Shown: one piece after another, positions 45,241 to 56,900 of the stretch
Position numbering within the stretch: position 1 is the stretch's first letter
Layout of the letters: each line of letters starts with the position of its first letter
NCBI RefSeq assembly: GCF_905220415.1
Contig: NC_059544.1
Span: 6,884,501 to 6,948,500, forward strand
Reading direction: 5' to 3'
From: Colias croceus
Taxonomy: Eukaryota; Arthropoda; Insecta; Lepidoptera; Pieridae
DNA length: 64,000 bases
Position numbers and translations under genes: made by a program
Notes under the pieces: generated by a model
Database searches by the model: none
The model's input: only the letters and a program-made list of their open reading frames with translations
Told to the model about the DNA's origin: nothing

Positions 45241-47069
45241 CTGTTTAGCATTCAATTGAGGAAAAAAGTAGGTACGATAGATACACCCAGGGGTTGAAAA
45301 AGACGTTTACAGATTATGTAAAAAATATTTTAATTTAGTAGGTACCTCAGCGAATGTCTCTATTATTTATTTGATTTTGATTTGTTATAATTTGGTGTAA
45401 ACAGCTAGGGGCGGAGCAGGCGTTAATTGAAATAAATTGTCACGGTGGAACGTCGGCGGGACATAAATCAGAGTGCCGCGGGCTACCAGCTAAGTGCTCG
45501 CTACGAGCGCTACGACGCGTACCAACTTATAGATGTGAACTTTATTTTTTAATGAAATTCTCTAATTCCAATGTAAAAAACTTTATTGAACATAAGTTCG
45601 AATCAATAAGCGCTTAATTATATACTATTATATATATTACTTATTATAATTCCCCGGAATAATAGATAAATGGAAAACAAATGAAGTAAAAAGTGAAAAT
45701 ATTCGCTTATATCAATGCAATACAAACAAACTATTCCGTTATTAGTATATCAATCACAGGAATCCGTATTGTGTATTCTGAATAGAATGATAGAGATGTA
45801 GAGTTGGGTAATTTCTCATTTCTTTAGCCCTAATTAAATGGGCATAGTTAACATGTTAAGTTAGATTCTGTATATGAATTATATATTATACAAAATCACA
45901 AACGCACAAAATAGTAATCACATCAAAAATAACATATGCTGAACCTCAAAAACAGTTCCATCCAGTATAGCACATCTATTACCAAAATACATCTATGTAG
46001 AGATGACGCACCAAGAGACACCGCGAGACGAATTAATTCAGCCAAACGCGGTGAGCGGGCGCGATTTTTGTCCGAAGTGCTCATTTGTCACCAGCTGTGC
46101 AGGTGTGCGTGTCACACCGGAGACTGGAGAAAGGGTCGCCTCACCTCGCCCAGTATTTTTATTATGGATATGGCATATATGAGAATATTGTGCAATTTTA
46201 AAGTTTGTAACAATAATCAACTATACTTTATGTTTTAAGTATTTATCAAGAATGAACCTTTAAACAATATAAAGCGATTAGTAGGTATTCTCATAGCAAG
46301 TAGGTACTTACCAGGCTATTAATTGTATGATAAAAACATAGTTACGTTAAACTATTTATGGATTAGAACACATTCAAAGTTCAAACCTACTAACTTTCAT
46401 GATAAACATAAGCGATATACTTAGAAGTAGGTAATAAATGAATACTTACATAATAACGATTAGTGTTAAGTTAGTAGGTATGTAATTACTTACATGTATA
46501 ATATATTATTAAACTGATTGATAAAATTAAAAATTTAAGTTTGATATTTTATTTCCGGTAAAATTATTACCTTCTCCAAATATTTCCTACACTAAATCAC
46601 TTCACTAATGATGCAAAAGTAACACGGTTGCGAAAGTAAGGCGCACGATACTGGATGAGTTGTACTTTTGAATATGACAACATATTCAGTTGTTCCTCCT
46701 TTCAAATAATATACAGGTAAGAGGGCCATTATTGCCACCCTCTGTTTTCTTACAACGTTTGAAGGTGAGCTAAGGTTTTCATTTAAGATTTGATACATAA
46801 GTATACTGTTTGGTTTGCTTATAATGAGATATTACCTAATACCTTTACAGGGTTTTGTTTTTATGTAAAAAAATATTAAACCTGTAACCTTTACCAGTCG
46901 CCTTCTTTTTTCCTGTTATCAGTGATTTCTTTACACCTCCCCCAATTTAAAATGCCGGCATTTCATTTACAGAAGTAAAACCTCTGCAAATGTTCATTGC
47001 TGCATTGTAACCAAACTAGCACGTTCACGTATCAGGTTAACCATACTAGTATACCAAACAAAAAAAACG

Positions 47070-47236
47070 ACGTGTGGCACTCGGGGACTACCGCGTTAAA
47101 GCTATTGCATGCTATGCCTTCAAGCCACACCTCCGCCCGTCGGAGTGGGGAGCGTGAGGTTTTGCCGTTACGGAATTTCTCGATACGGTCCCCGCGCTCA
47201 AGGCCAGCGATAGAAGTTATGCAATAGCTTAATAAA
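47070..47236 (+). repeat. Dispersed snap-back repeat, copy B
   Basis: Opposite in orientation to 6253-6414. Shared stretches include GTGGCACTCGGGGACTACCG, CTTCAAGCCACACCT, TACGGAATTTCTCGAT and GCAATAGCTTAATAAAA. Confidence 0.6.
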
Positions 47237-47348
47237 ACACTAGTTTGGTTATTCTAATGTTTAAAATTTAGTTTGTCATAGGTACCTATATAAAATGAAT
47301 CGTATCTGCCCCTTACCCCACTATGATGGCCACATGGGACTAAAACTA

Positions 47349-47390
47349 AACTTGATTGTATATAGGTGTGAACCTATATACAATCAAGTT
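47349..47390. repeat. Perfect 18-bp hairpin
   Basis: Arms AACTTGATTGTATATAGG (47349-47366) and its exact complement (47373-47390) enclose a 6-base loop TGTGAA. It does not belong to any repeat seen elsewhere in the window. Confidence 0.9.
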
Positions 47391-48876
47391 TATTTTTTGA
47401 TTATATCTTAACTATAGAGATTAAAAGATAATATTCATGGATAAAGGAAATTGACACAAAATACCTTACCTACTATTGCAGTAGGATCTACCGAAGGCTT
47501 TGCTTCTTCTGAAGAATAGGCTTTTGAACCAGACTAAAACGTAGATAGATGCTTATAAAATGTTTTATCGTAGGCATTATGTTTTACACTTTCTTTTAAA
47601 ATAAACAGTGTACAATGCACAGAAACTACAGTTACAAAACAAAAGTAGCAGATCAAGGAACTTATTAAACACTCATCATCGCTGGACAAATAGAGCTTAA
47701 CTGGGTGTCGGCCGACAATGGTCCAGTCACGCGCACATTATTTGATGTGTTCAAGTGCTTATCACTGGCTAGGGCTGCCTGCGTTAAGTTTTAATTGCAC
47801 CAAAACAAATGAAGGCAGGATGATTTAAATGACTGGATGAAAATACTTACTTACTTCTAAAAAAAACGTATTTACTACAGATGCTAAGTTTTACATAATT
47901 TATGGTTACTATAATTACTTCTAGATTATCAGTAATTGCGTAAATAGAATTTCAATTAAATGGTTTTTAAAAACAAACGTGGAGACATTTTAAGAAGTTT
48001 TACGAAGTATATATCTTTAAAAAAATCCAAATACCAATATTTATTACAAAACACCTTTAGCAGCCCTAACGCAGGGTGTCGACGCCCGCCCTCGTCACCC
48101 TCGCGCCCTCTATGCCCGTGCATATGTTATTTTTTCCAAAAGAGAACAATCATAAACAATCACCCGTAACTGATTTAAAATTGCTTTAAAATTGAGTGTT
48201 GATTTAAAATACACTTACTTTTCTGTTCATATTTTTCAATGGGTTGTGGGAATTTCCCATAAAAATTGTATCCATCATGTCTTAGTTATTATTTTAGAAT
48301 AATTTAAATTTATAAAAAACACACCATAACTTTAAAGCATTAATAAGACTGAAGAATCTTCCACAGTATACTTATATTACAAATACTTAGATATCCTATA
48401 AGTGTCAGCAAGTAGGCCTGTTCCCAACTCTGCTCAATTTTTTACACTGTAATCCCAACCTAATTACTATAGCAATAAAGCGCTATTATAATAAAATCTT
48501 TCTTTAAAGTTCCCTTTTCTTTCATAGTTTTCAAAAACAAAAAGAAGAAAGTGTATAAGACTGCACTAACAAATACAATTAACGAAACATTAGTTATAGA
48601 CTTATTCAACATTCACTATATAAGATATGAATTAAATAGACAGGATTGAGTAGGTACGTAATTGTCATTGCCATGGACTGGTTAAGCTTTTGTATAAGTT
48701 GTTTTTCAAAGGCCGGGTGTCGCAGTCGCGTGCCACGCATTAGTAGCCATTTAGTGGGATTTAACGACGCCAATTATTATTTAAATCGTATAAAAACACT
48801 CTGTTTATAACAATAGAAGAAAATCAATCGATTTTTTGTATGAGAGTGAAAATATTTTCAGACTCTACATATCACA

Positions 48877-49357
48877 TCTATACATATAATAAATCTGTAG
48901 AAGGGTCAATTCTGTACATTGAAAATATTGAAAAAATAACTAGCAGGAGGTGTTACTGGATCGATACCAAACCCAAATATGTGATTAAAAAAATTTTTGT
49001 CTGTCTGTCTGTCTGTCTGTCTATCTGTCTGTATGTGAAGACATCACGTGAAAACTACCGGTTCGATTTCGATGAAACTTGGTATAATTATACCTTATTA
49101 TCCTGGGCGTAAAATAGGATACTTTTTATCCTGGAAAAATACGTAGAAAAAAAATTAATCTCAATTTTTCAGTTATCCATAGACGTTGTTCTGTAGTAGG
49201 TACCGCGAACACACGTTGCGTATTATTATAGACCTAGCCGTATTTGGGTCCAATAGATATTTATAAGATGTCATTGTCCGAGTTACTCAAAATGGAGAAA
49301 TAAACCATCCACGCAAAGACCGACATCCGCGCGGACGGAGTCGCGGGCGGAAGCTAG
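48877..49357 (+). mobile_element. Non-autonomous Helitron, copy B
   Basis: Complete copy, 481 bp. The 5' end is TCTATACATATAATAAATCT and the 3' end GCGGGCGGAAGCTAG, inserted between A and T, as Helitrons do. A (TGTC)n microsatellite lies at about 48999-49032. It has no coding capacity. Confidence 0.78.
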
Positions 49358-50137
49358 TATGAAATATTTACGTAGAGTCTCAAAACTAATTTGTAAAAGG
49401 TATCTAAGTGATATGTAGATAGAGCTTTTTTAACCTAATTGCAAAGATGTGATACAAATATAAGTAGGAAATACTGATATCTATTGAAACTCTTCTTTTT
49501 TATTTTGCCAAAGTAGATTTATTAAGAAATTTAATTTTTTAAATTAACTACTTACATAGTTAGCCAATTCTTAAATTTTTTTTTATCGAAAATATACACT
49601 GGATGTATCTACCTAGTAAGGTATGTTTAAGTATTTCAAGATTGATGCAGTTAATGACAAAAAAATGACTTTCTTACACCCTTATCTTTTAAAATTTACG
49701 ATCTATTTACAGAGGTGTAAGTATTAGATACGTTAGTCGTTACATGACTTTCTTTATTGTATGAAAACCATTACTTTAAGTATACAATATACTTACATCG
49801 TTATTCGAATCAATTTTAAAATTGCATCTAAAAACAAACAATTTGTTTCTGAAAAGAAAAGGGTTTTCACAAATGAATATACCAATTCAATACGTTGTTA
49901 GAAGATTTGACATTACCTAAGGTTAACAAAGGCGGGATAAAGCAAAGAGTAATGTGGCAATGTGAGCCGGATCACTTATGCTCGATCGGGCAGCGGATAC
50001 AAACACAAGCGTATTTTCTAAATGATCTTGCGGTAAGAAACTCCTTTAGAAAGTGTAATATGCCCTAAGTCTATGTCGCACGTGGCATTTTCGCTTCGTA
50101 GCTCGATTTCAATTCAAAAGCTCCGTGGACCGCCCCC
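49358..50137. other. Upstream DNA of dsf
   Basis: AT-rich, becoming GC-richer after 49930. No gene was seen; it may contain regulatory sites of dsf. Confidence 0.35.
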
Positions 50138-50148
50138 TATATAAAAGG
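50138..50148 (+). promoter_or_regulatory. Strong TATA box (TATATAAAAGG)
   Basis: A near-ideal TATA element sits in a GC-rich context (GGACCGCCCCC just before it), with CCAAT-type words (GATTGG, CCAATTAG) shortly downstream. An initiator-like TCAC lies about 28 bp further on. It is about 840 bp upstream of the dsf ATG and is a candidate dsf promoter, unless it belongs to an unseen transcript. Confidence 0.45.
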
Positions 50149-50985
50149 CAAGCACCGATTGGTCGCTCACGACGCCCAGCCAATTAGCTCCCTTTATCCC
50201 CTAGTTCTTACTTGACATTTTAATGTTTACAGTGGAGATCGTAATTATATTTTTGAGTAAAATTTTAATATAGAAATGCTAGTATGAACTCATTTTTTTG
50301 CAAAAAAGTTCTAAAAAAATATTCACAAAAGTTGTTGAAACTTTTAAGTTTATTGAAATGCACGTTCAAAGAAAATTCGTAGCTTAAGAATATGGTTACG
50401 AATTAAATTTTATAAGCATACTTGTACATATTTAACTATTTATAAAAAACATAAAGTTTTTATAAATAAATATGTACACACACCACGGTCAAAATCGCCG
50501 TCACCGATACCCTGACAATGTAGCCTGTAGACCGGGCCACAAGATGGGATCACAGGCGTCTCGCTCGTGCTCCATGCTATTGTCATTTGCTATCTCGCTC
50601 GAGGGGTGGGCCCCGATGTAATCAGGGGATGATGTGACTCGCGATCTCCGCAGCGGCTTCAAAGATCACAATTATTGGAGCAGTCTGTCGAAAGCCGTGA
50701 CTCGGTGGTGAAGTCGGAAAAGTCACCGTGAATTTTTTTATCGAAATCAAATTAATGTGAATTATTAATCCAATTAGACTCTAGTTTTTACAAATAAATT
50801 AATTTTGACATTAATAGTGATTATTGTTAGTAGTACTATTGTTTAAAAAGTTCGCATTCAACACATATTTTAAATAGTTAGAGGATATAAGTGGTGAGCT
50901 TTAGTTAATTAGAGGTCATAGATCAAAAGTCGAGCTGTCGACGTTTTGGGAAAAACAACGGACGCCGGTCGCGGCCTTCCGTAGG

Positions 50986-53900
50986 ATGGGAACAGGTCAG
51001 TGTTTAGATTAAATTGTTATTCAGTAGTGATATAATTCAATACCTTACCCAGTTGTATTACCTATGAGAGACCGAAACAATAAACACAATTGAACTTATT
51101 TTGTAGAGTTTATTGGTAATTTATTGTAACTTTTAAAGAAAAACGAGCTTTTAAACCTGTTAACGAATTATTACTGAAAAAAAGTCGAACACACGCCTGG
51201 GTGTGTAGCATGTATTTTATATTTACATCATATCTATAATGTAGTATTTACTACCTAGGTAATAAAAATTAAATTGTTGTCAATTAAAAGCGTGTTAATA
51301 CTTCGGTATCTATATAATCAATACGAAATGTTACAATAAGTATTGATTTGATCGAGTTTTTTTACCCATGTATCTAGTTAAATTTTACGAATACATATAA
51401 TTATAATTACCAAGATGATTGTAAAGTAGCTACCGACCTATTCGTTATTGATAATATTATGAAGTTTCTTAATACCTAAATATTAGATTGTATTGTTTCT
51501 AACAGGTTGTTATTTTGAAACATTTCATTTATTGAAAAATAAATTCATTACAAATTATTAAAATTAAGGCTAGCACCAAAATACTAGCGCCTTATTCATT
51601 AAAAACAATATGCCATACTTTTATAATATTAACGCGGTTCAGACAAATCTAAAAATAGCTTAACAAACTATCAATGCCCCAAATTAACATTATTCAGAGT
51701 AAGATCATTGAGATGAGGAAATCGAGCCCAGTAAAGGCTCGATTTGGGAACGAAAACTTGTCGCACCCTCGTTAGATCTTAGAACCTTGTACAGAACAAT
51801 ATACAGGATGATTACACTTACAATATCTACGTAATCATGTAAGTCTTTCTTTAATCTTTTTTCATGCTAAACTGGTCATTAAATTTTTAACGAGACTTTA
51901 ACTTGTTGTGTTAGACGTTAGTCTACCTGAATGTTCGGCACGGTATGTAGGTATACGTATATGGGTCAAATCTTAAGATCAAAATAAGAACCAACCTTTT
52001 TTGCATTGTGTCTCAAATCTGGTGTTTCTGATATAGTGCAATGAACTGAATACATGCACGCCGGGAGATAGCAAACGTCTTATATTTGGTATAGGTACCT
52101 ACTTATTGAATATTAACTCTATTTTTATGTTGTACAAACTTAAACACATCACTTAATTCCTAGTTCCTACAGATATTGATTATTTATTTTTATGCGAAGG
52201 TTAATTTTGCATTGATAAGTCAATGCAAAATTCTATGTTAATTTTTATAATAAATGCAACAATATTTTAATTAATATGGAATTAGTGTGTGGAAAATGTA
52301 AATCAAACTAATAAAGAAGTTTTAAATAACTTTTTATATAATTACTAAGGTATTTGATAAGGGATAAAGATAGATATATACTTTTTATTGTAAATTATAG
52401 GTAGTAAAAGTAACTTTTCGTCATCAAAATTCTCCAGTGTCACAGATTTGATACATATAGAATATATATCCAGTGTGTAGAGGCATAGAATCATTCAAGG
52501 AATTCTTTTTTTTTTGTAAATTTTAGCTTCCCGCTCTGTGTTCCCGCTACACATTGCTATTTGCTGGAAAAATTTTTTTTTTCAGAAATGTCAGCAAATT
52601 AATCAAAAAACTAAAGACATTATACTTATTAGAAATCATCGATTAATATGAAGAGATTTAACAGGCTATAATGTTAAGGGAAAACTATAAGGCATAGAGA
52701 TTAAAGTACAGCCTGTATGTGCTTTGTCGCTAATATATCGTCAGAGTCATTCGTCATAAGCCCACATCGCAAAGTTCGTTAAATCAACACAGACTGTGTA
52801 CGTTATGCGTAGATACATCGGCTTATCTATTGTCTACAGAACACTATTCAATTGAATAGTAAGAAGCTCACTTTGTATTAAGTTGGTTTATTGAAGTTAA
52901 TAAGTAGGTAGCTAAAATGTACTTACCTTGTCTTGTCAATTTGTAGTTAATAAATAATTCTTTAAAAGCTAATTCGAAAGACTATCATCAGTCTCTTCTT
53001 CTTATTTAAGTAATATAAAAAACTAATTGTAGGTAGGGGAGCGGGGGGCTTGTTGTTACAGGGGTAAGAAGTTACACGCATTTTTTACCGGGATTTTTAA
53101 CTCTTTGGTAGATGTAAGTGGACTCATTTGTTTCGTTATAACATCGTGCGTTGCAAAAAAACAATCAGTGACCCGCCGAGCGGCAAACTGTTAGGTTATG
53201 TGCACGTGTCTCGATTTCCATCAAGAAAGTAACAAAATCTTTTACGAAATTTTTGATTCCTGCTGTCTATATTTGTTATTCTCTAAATTTTTTTCACCTC
53301 GAACGTTCATAATGTATCAAGTTTTAATTTGTAATAGCGTTTTATTCTGCTATTGATATCCATTAATGGCGGCTTTAATTTTAATTAAAAAAACATACCA
53401 TGGGGCAGGTTGTTACAATTTTTCGGGGTAGGTTGTTACATGTAAAGACTTGCCTCAGACCTTGTATTATTGTTCATCTCATTGAGTATCATTTAGAAAT
53501 GACTACGCTGTACTTAAAATTTAGAATAAATGGAAAAAAATTGAAGCTTTCGTTCCGACGGGCGCATTCTTGCTTTTTAAAACAATGGTTAATCTTTCAA
53601 TTCTTTTTTAATTCTAAATACTCAAATGTTTTTTTTAGAATGAGAAACTATAAAAGAAAAGCGGAAAGAGGTACAACTAGTCAAGAAGTTTATGAATCTG
53701 CTGCGGCAGAAGTACTGCAGAATAAAACGAGCATTCGTAAAGAAAGCAAAATGTAGTACCTAGTAGATTTTAGTTTGACTGAAGTGCCAAGTTAAAAAAG
53801 TATAAATAATTTATTAGGTACATGTTAGTATTTACTGACGAAGTTTTCTAATTCAGTAATGAAAAAGTGTTTTACCATATAAGATTTAAGAAAGTTCCTG

Positions 53901-56900
53901 CCAAAGTTATTACTGTTAAAAAGTTGGAAAATTACGATATAGATATTATAATTGCTTATAAATGTTATAAGATCGTTCAAAATAGTATCTTTTATTCATA
54001 ACGTTTTGAAATAATAAAAAATAAATGATTCATTTTGTTTATTTACTTACTGTAACATCGTACCCCGAAGCTGTAACAACTAGCCCCAAGTCAGGGGTAA
54101 GTTGTTCCAATAGACTTATTTCAATAATTCTCTATTATTAGAAAAATTACGTTAATTTTAATATTTTTCCAATGCTATTCTACTAGCTGAATAGACACAC
54201 TAATGGTAAAAGCAATAAAATGTATACATTATTTGATAGCTTTTGTGATATTAATAATTATCTAAAAATTGTAACAACGTGCCCCCCGCTCCCCTAATTG
54301 TAAATATAAAAGCACTAAGCCGTTTTTCGGAAAAGCTCTTTTTATTACTTTACAAGTAATACTACGTTTGTAAATATGTATTGATGCATTATTAATTACA
54401 GTTAAGATATATTAAAGATACAAAATGTCACAGACAATGATAGGTATTTACAACAGTTAGTTATTTTTTGATCATACGATACTTTTTTAACATGGTTCCA
54501 GTTCTTTATAAAACTATTATGATCAGAAGTCACCTTTAAAATTCCTTCATATTTTCACAAAGTTATTGAGAAATTTGATCATTCTTTTGATCATAAAAGT
54601 GCCTTCTTTCTATTAATCAGATTACATACAGGTAGGTACTATTTTAAATAGATATAGTACCTACTTGTATGTAAGCTATAACATTACTAACATTAAAATT
54701 GATTTCCATAGCAGAGTGTGTTGTTTCACACGAGTGTCAGAATTTAGTCGCGATTAGCTAGAGTTCGATGCACAGGGCTGCACGCATCGGCGCACCGACA
54801 CATACATTACAACCCCCCTTTGCCTATCTACATTGTAAATAAATTAACACTTTGATCTATTGCAAGCAATGCATACGTGGTCACTTCATTTACAAATGAA
54901 ATCGATCTGGAATTGAATTTGTAGGTAGAGCTTTTTTCATGGAGAGTGGTTGACTCTACTTTTCGAGCTTTTTATTATAATTATAAATTAGATCGCTTTT
55001 CTGTCTTACTGTCTTTTGTCAAATTTGTGAATATTTACTGTGTAATTAATATTCTTCATAGCGTTAGGTTATAGTTCACGATACATCGCCCATTTTTGCA
55101 AGTGACTACTATCAAGCTGATTTTCCGTTTGTAGCTTTATTTTGATGAGACACCGAATAATTTTGTGTACGAAACTCTCGATTGTGGTAGCTAACAGAGA
55201 TAACAAGGATAAAATTTTTTGATTTGATGGTTCTCAAATAATTATTACGCAATTTGTAGGACAATATGTCTGTTGAATTATATAAACATTAACTAAGTGA
55301 AAACAAAAAAATCAGCTTGTTAGTAATCATTTATGATGACCTCGTTATCGATACACTTTGGAAAGGGGGACTCTTTGAACAAACCATAGATTTTGTAGGA
55401 CAAATATTTTTTAAATAATTTAGGTAATTATCTTGAGATTGAACAAAAAAAATTCAGTAAGTAATAAATATTTGAGAACCATCAAATCAAAAATTTTTAT
55501 CCTTGTTATCTCTGTTAGCTACCACAATCGAGACTTTCGTACACGAAATTATTGGGCGTCTCATCAAAATAAAGCTACAAACGGAAAATTAGCTTGATAG
55601 TAGTCACTTGCAAAAATGGGCGATGTATCCTGAACTATTACTTATCTATTTTATCTATCTTACTTATTATGTATTTATATGCAATTTAATGACTATTCAT
55701 TGTGTCATTTTATATTTATAATATTACTTGCTGGCTATTCAGCCAGTATACTTTTGCTTTTTCTTACACCTTATTATCTAAATGAAAAGTATGCAAATCG
55801 TTGAGCCAATCTTGAATTGTATATGCACTAACGCAACATATATCCAGTAGAAAATGGCACACAAGATAAACATATGATATATCTAAACATAGGTATTTAT
55901 TTAAATATGCGTCGACATTAGGTAAAAATATTAAATACTTAGATATCTACTGAATACTGACTGTATATTAGGAATCCTATAGGTAAATGAAGATAGGATA
56001 TTATGCAATCATTTATGTATATTTTTCTATGTCAGTAGACATTCAGCATGCTTCATCTCAGGTAAAACACATTTAACACGCTTTTATTAGCTTCATCTGT
56101 ACGTCTATATATATCAACAACGCCTAGTCTCGATTTGACCATTTTAAACGGAAAGTTTTAATTATAATTTTGTACACTTATCAAGGTTCGATGACAATAA
56201 AAAAATTTCATGAGTTTAAACGTATAACTACTGAGTATAAACGATTTATTTTTTTTATTTTGAACAATATTATTTATTAAATCATAAATATTAAAATGTA
56301 AGATGGAACAAACTTATCCTTTATACATACTTACTTATATCATAACGCGCTACGAAAGTGCGGTAAGTAAACCGTAGCGACCGGATACGGCTACGGCTAC
56401 AGCCGTAGACCGTAAATACTTTAGAAATTTATTCTATCCTCTAATCACTAATGTAATTGTAATTAGTTTTGCTTACGGAGTTACGGATATTTAGATTTTA
56501 CGTTTATCGCTGAGAGTTTATAAAAATCAATGAAGAGATATTATAATGTGCAGTGAAAATACGTCTCATTAAAACGTATGCTATACCATAGATGTGTCTA
56601 CAAGAGATCTAAATGATAGTAATCTTTGAAATCACTTAAACAATGACATAACTAAACGTACTTAATATTTAAAACTTATCTAATTTTATATTAACAATAA
56701 TTACAATTGACTGCTGCTTTTGCGTAAAACGAATGTGTGTAGTTTTATCAGCAGAAAGTTACATTAGTCCTGCGGTAATAAACCTTATAGCCAAAGTAAA
56801 TACATCCGTACTCCGTAGCCTATGCAATGCGCAACTTTTGGATGCCGGATCAACGTTCAAGTTCAAAAAAGTGATTGCGATATTAAGTTATGTTTTTATG

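Larger units (their letters stand above)
45241..48876. other. Gene-poor region with GC-rich islands
   Basis: Mostly AT-rich. GC-richer islands lie near 45420-45535, 46000-46150 and 48060-48125. They contain no tRNA-like fold or recognised exon and could be conserved regulatory DNA or exons of the unknown gene ending at 45048. A snap-back repeat (47070-47236) and a perfect hairpin (47349-47390) are the only defined structures. Confidence 0.4.

Noticed and set aside
45420..45535. GC-rich block as a tRNA or snRNA gene
   Set aside because: No cloverleaf, no B-box GGTTCGAATCC and no snRNA core sequence could be found.
48999..49032. (TGTC)n tract as a regulatory element
   Set aside because: It is a microsatellite within the non-autonomous Helitron; a similar shorter run is in the other copy at 40131-40615.
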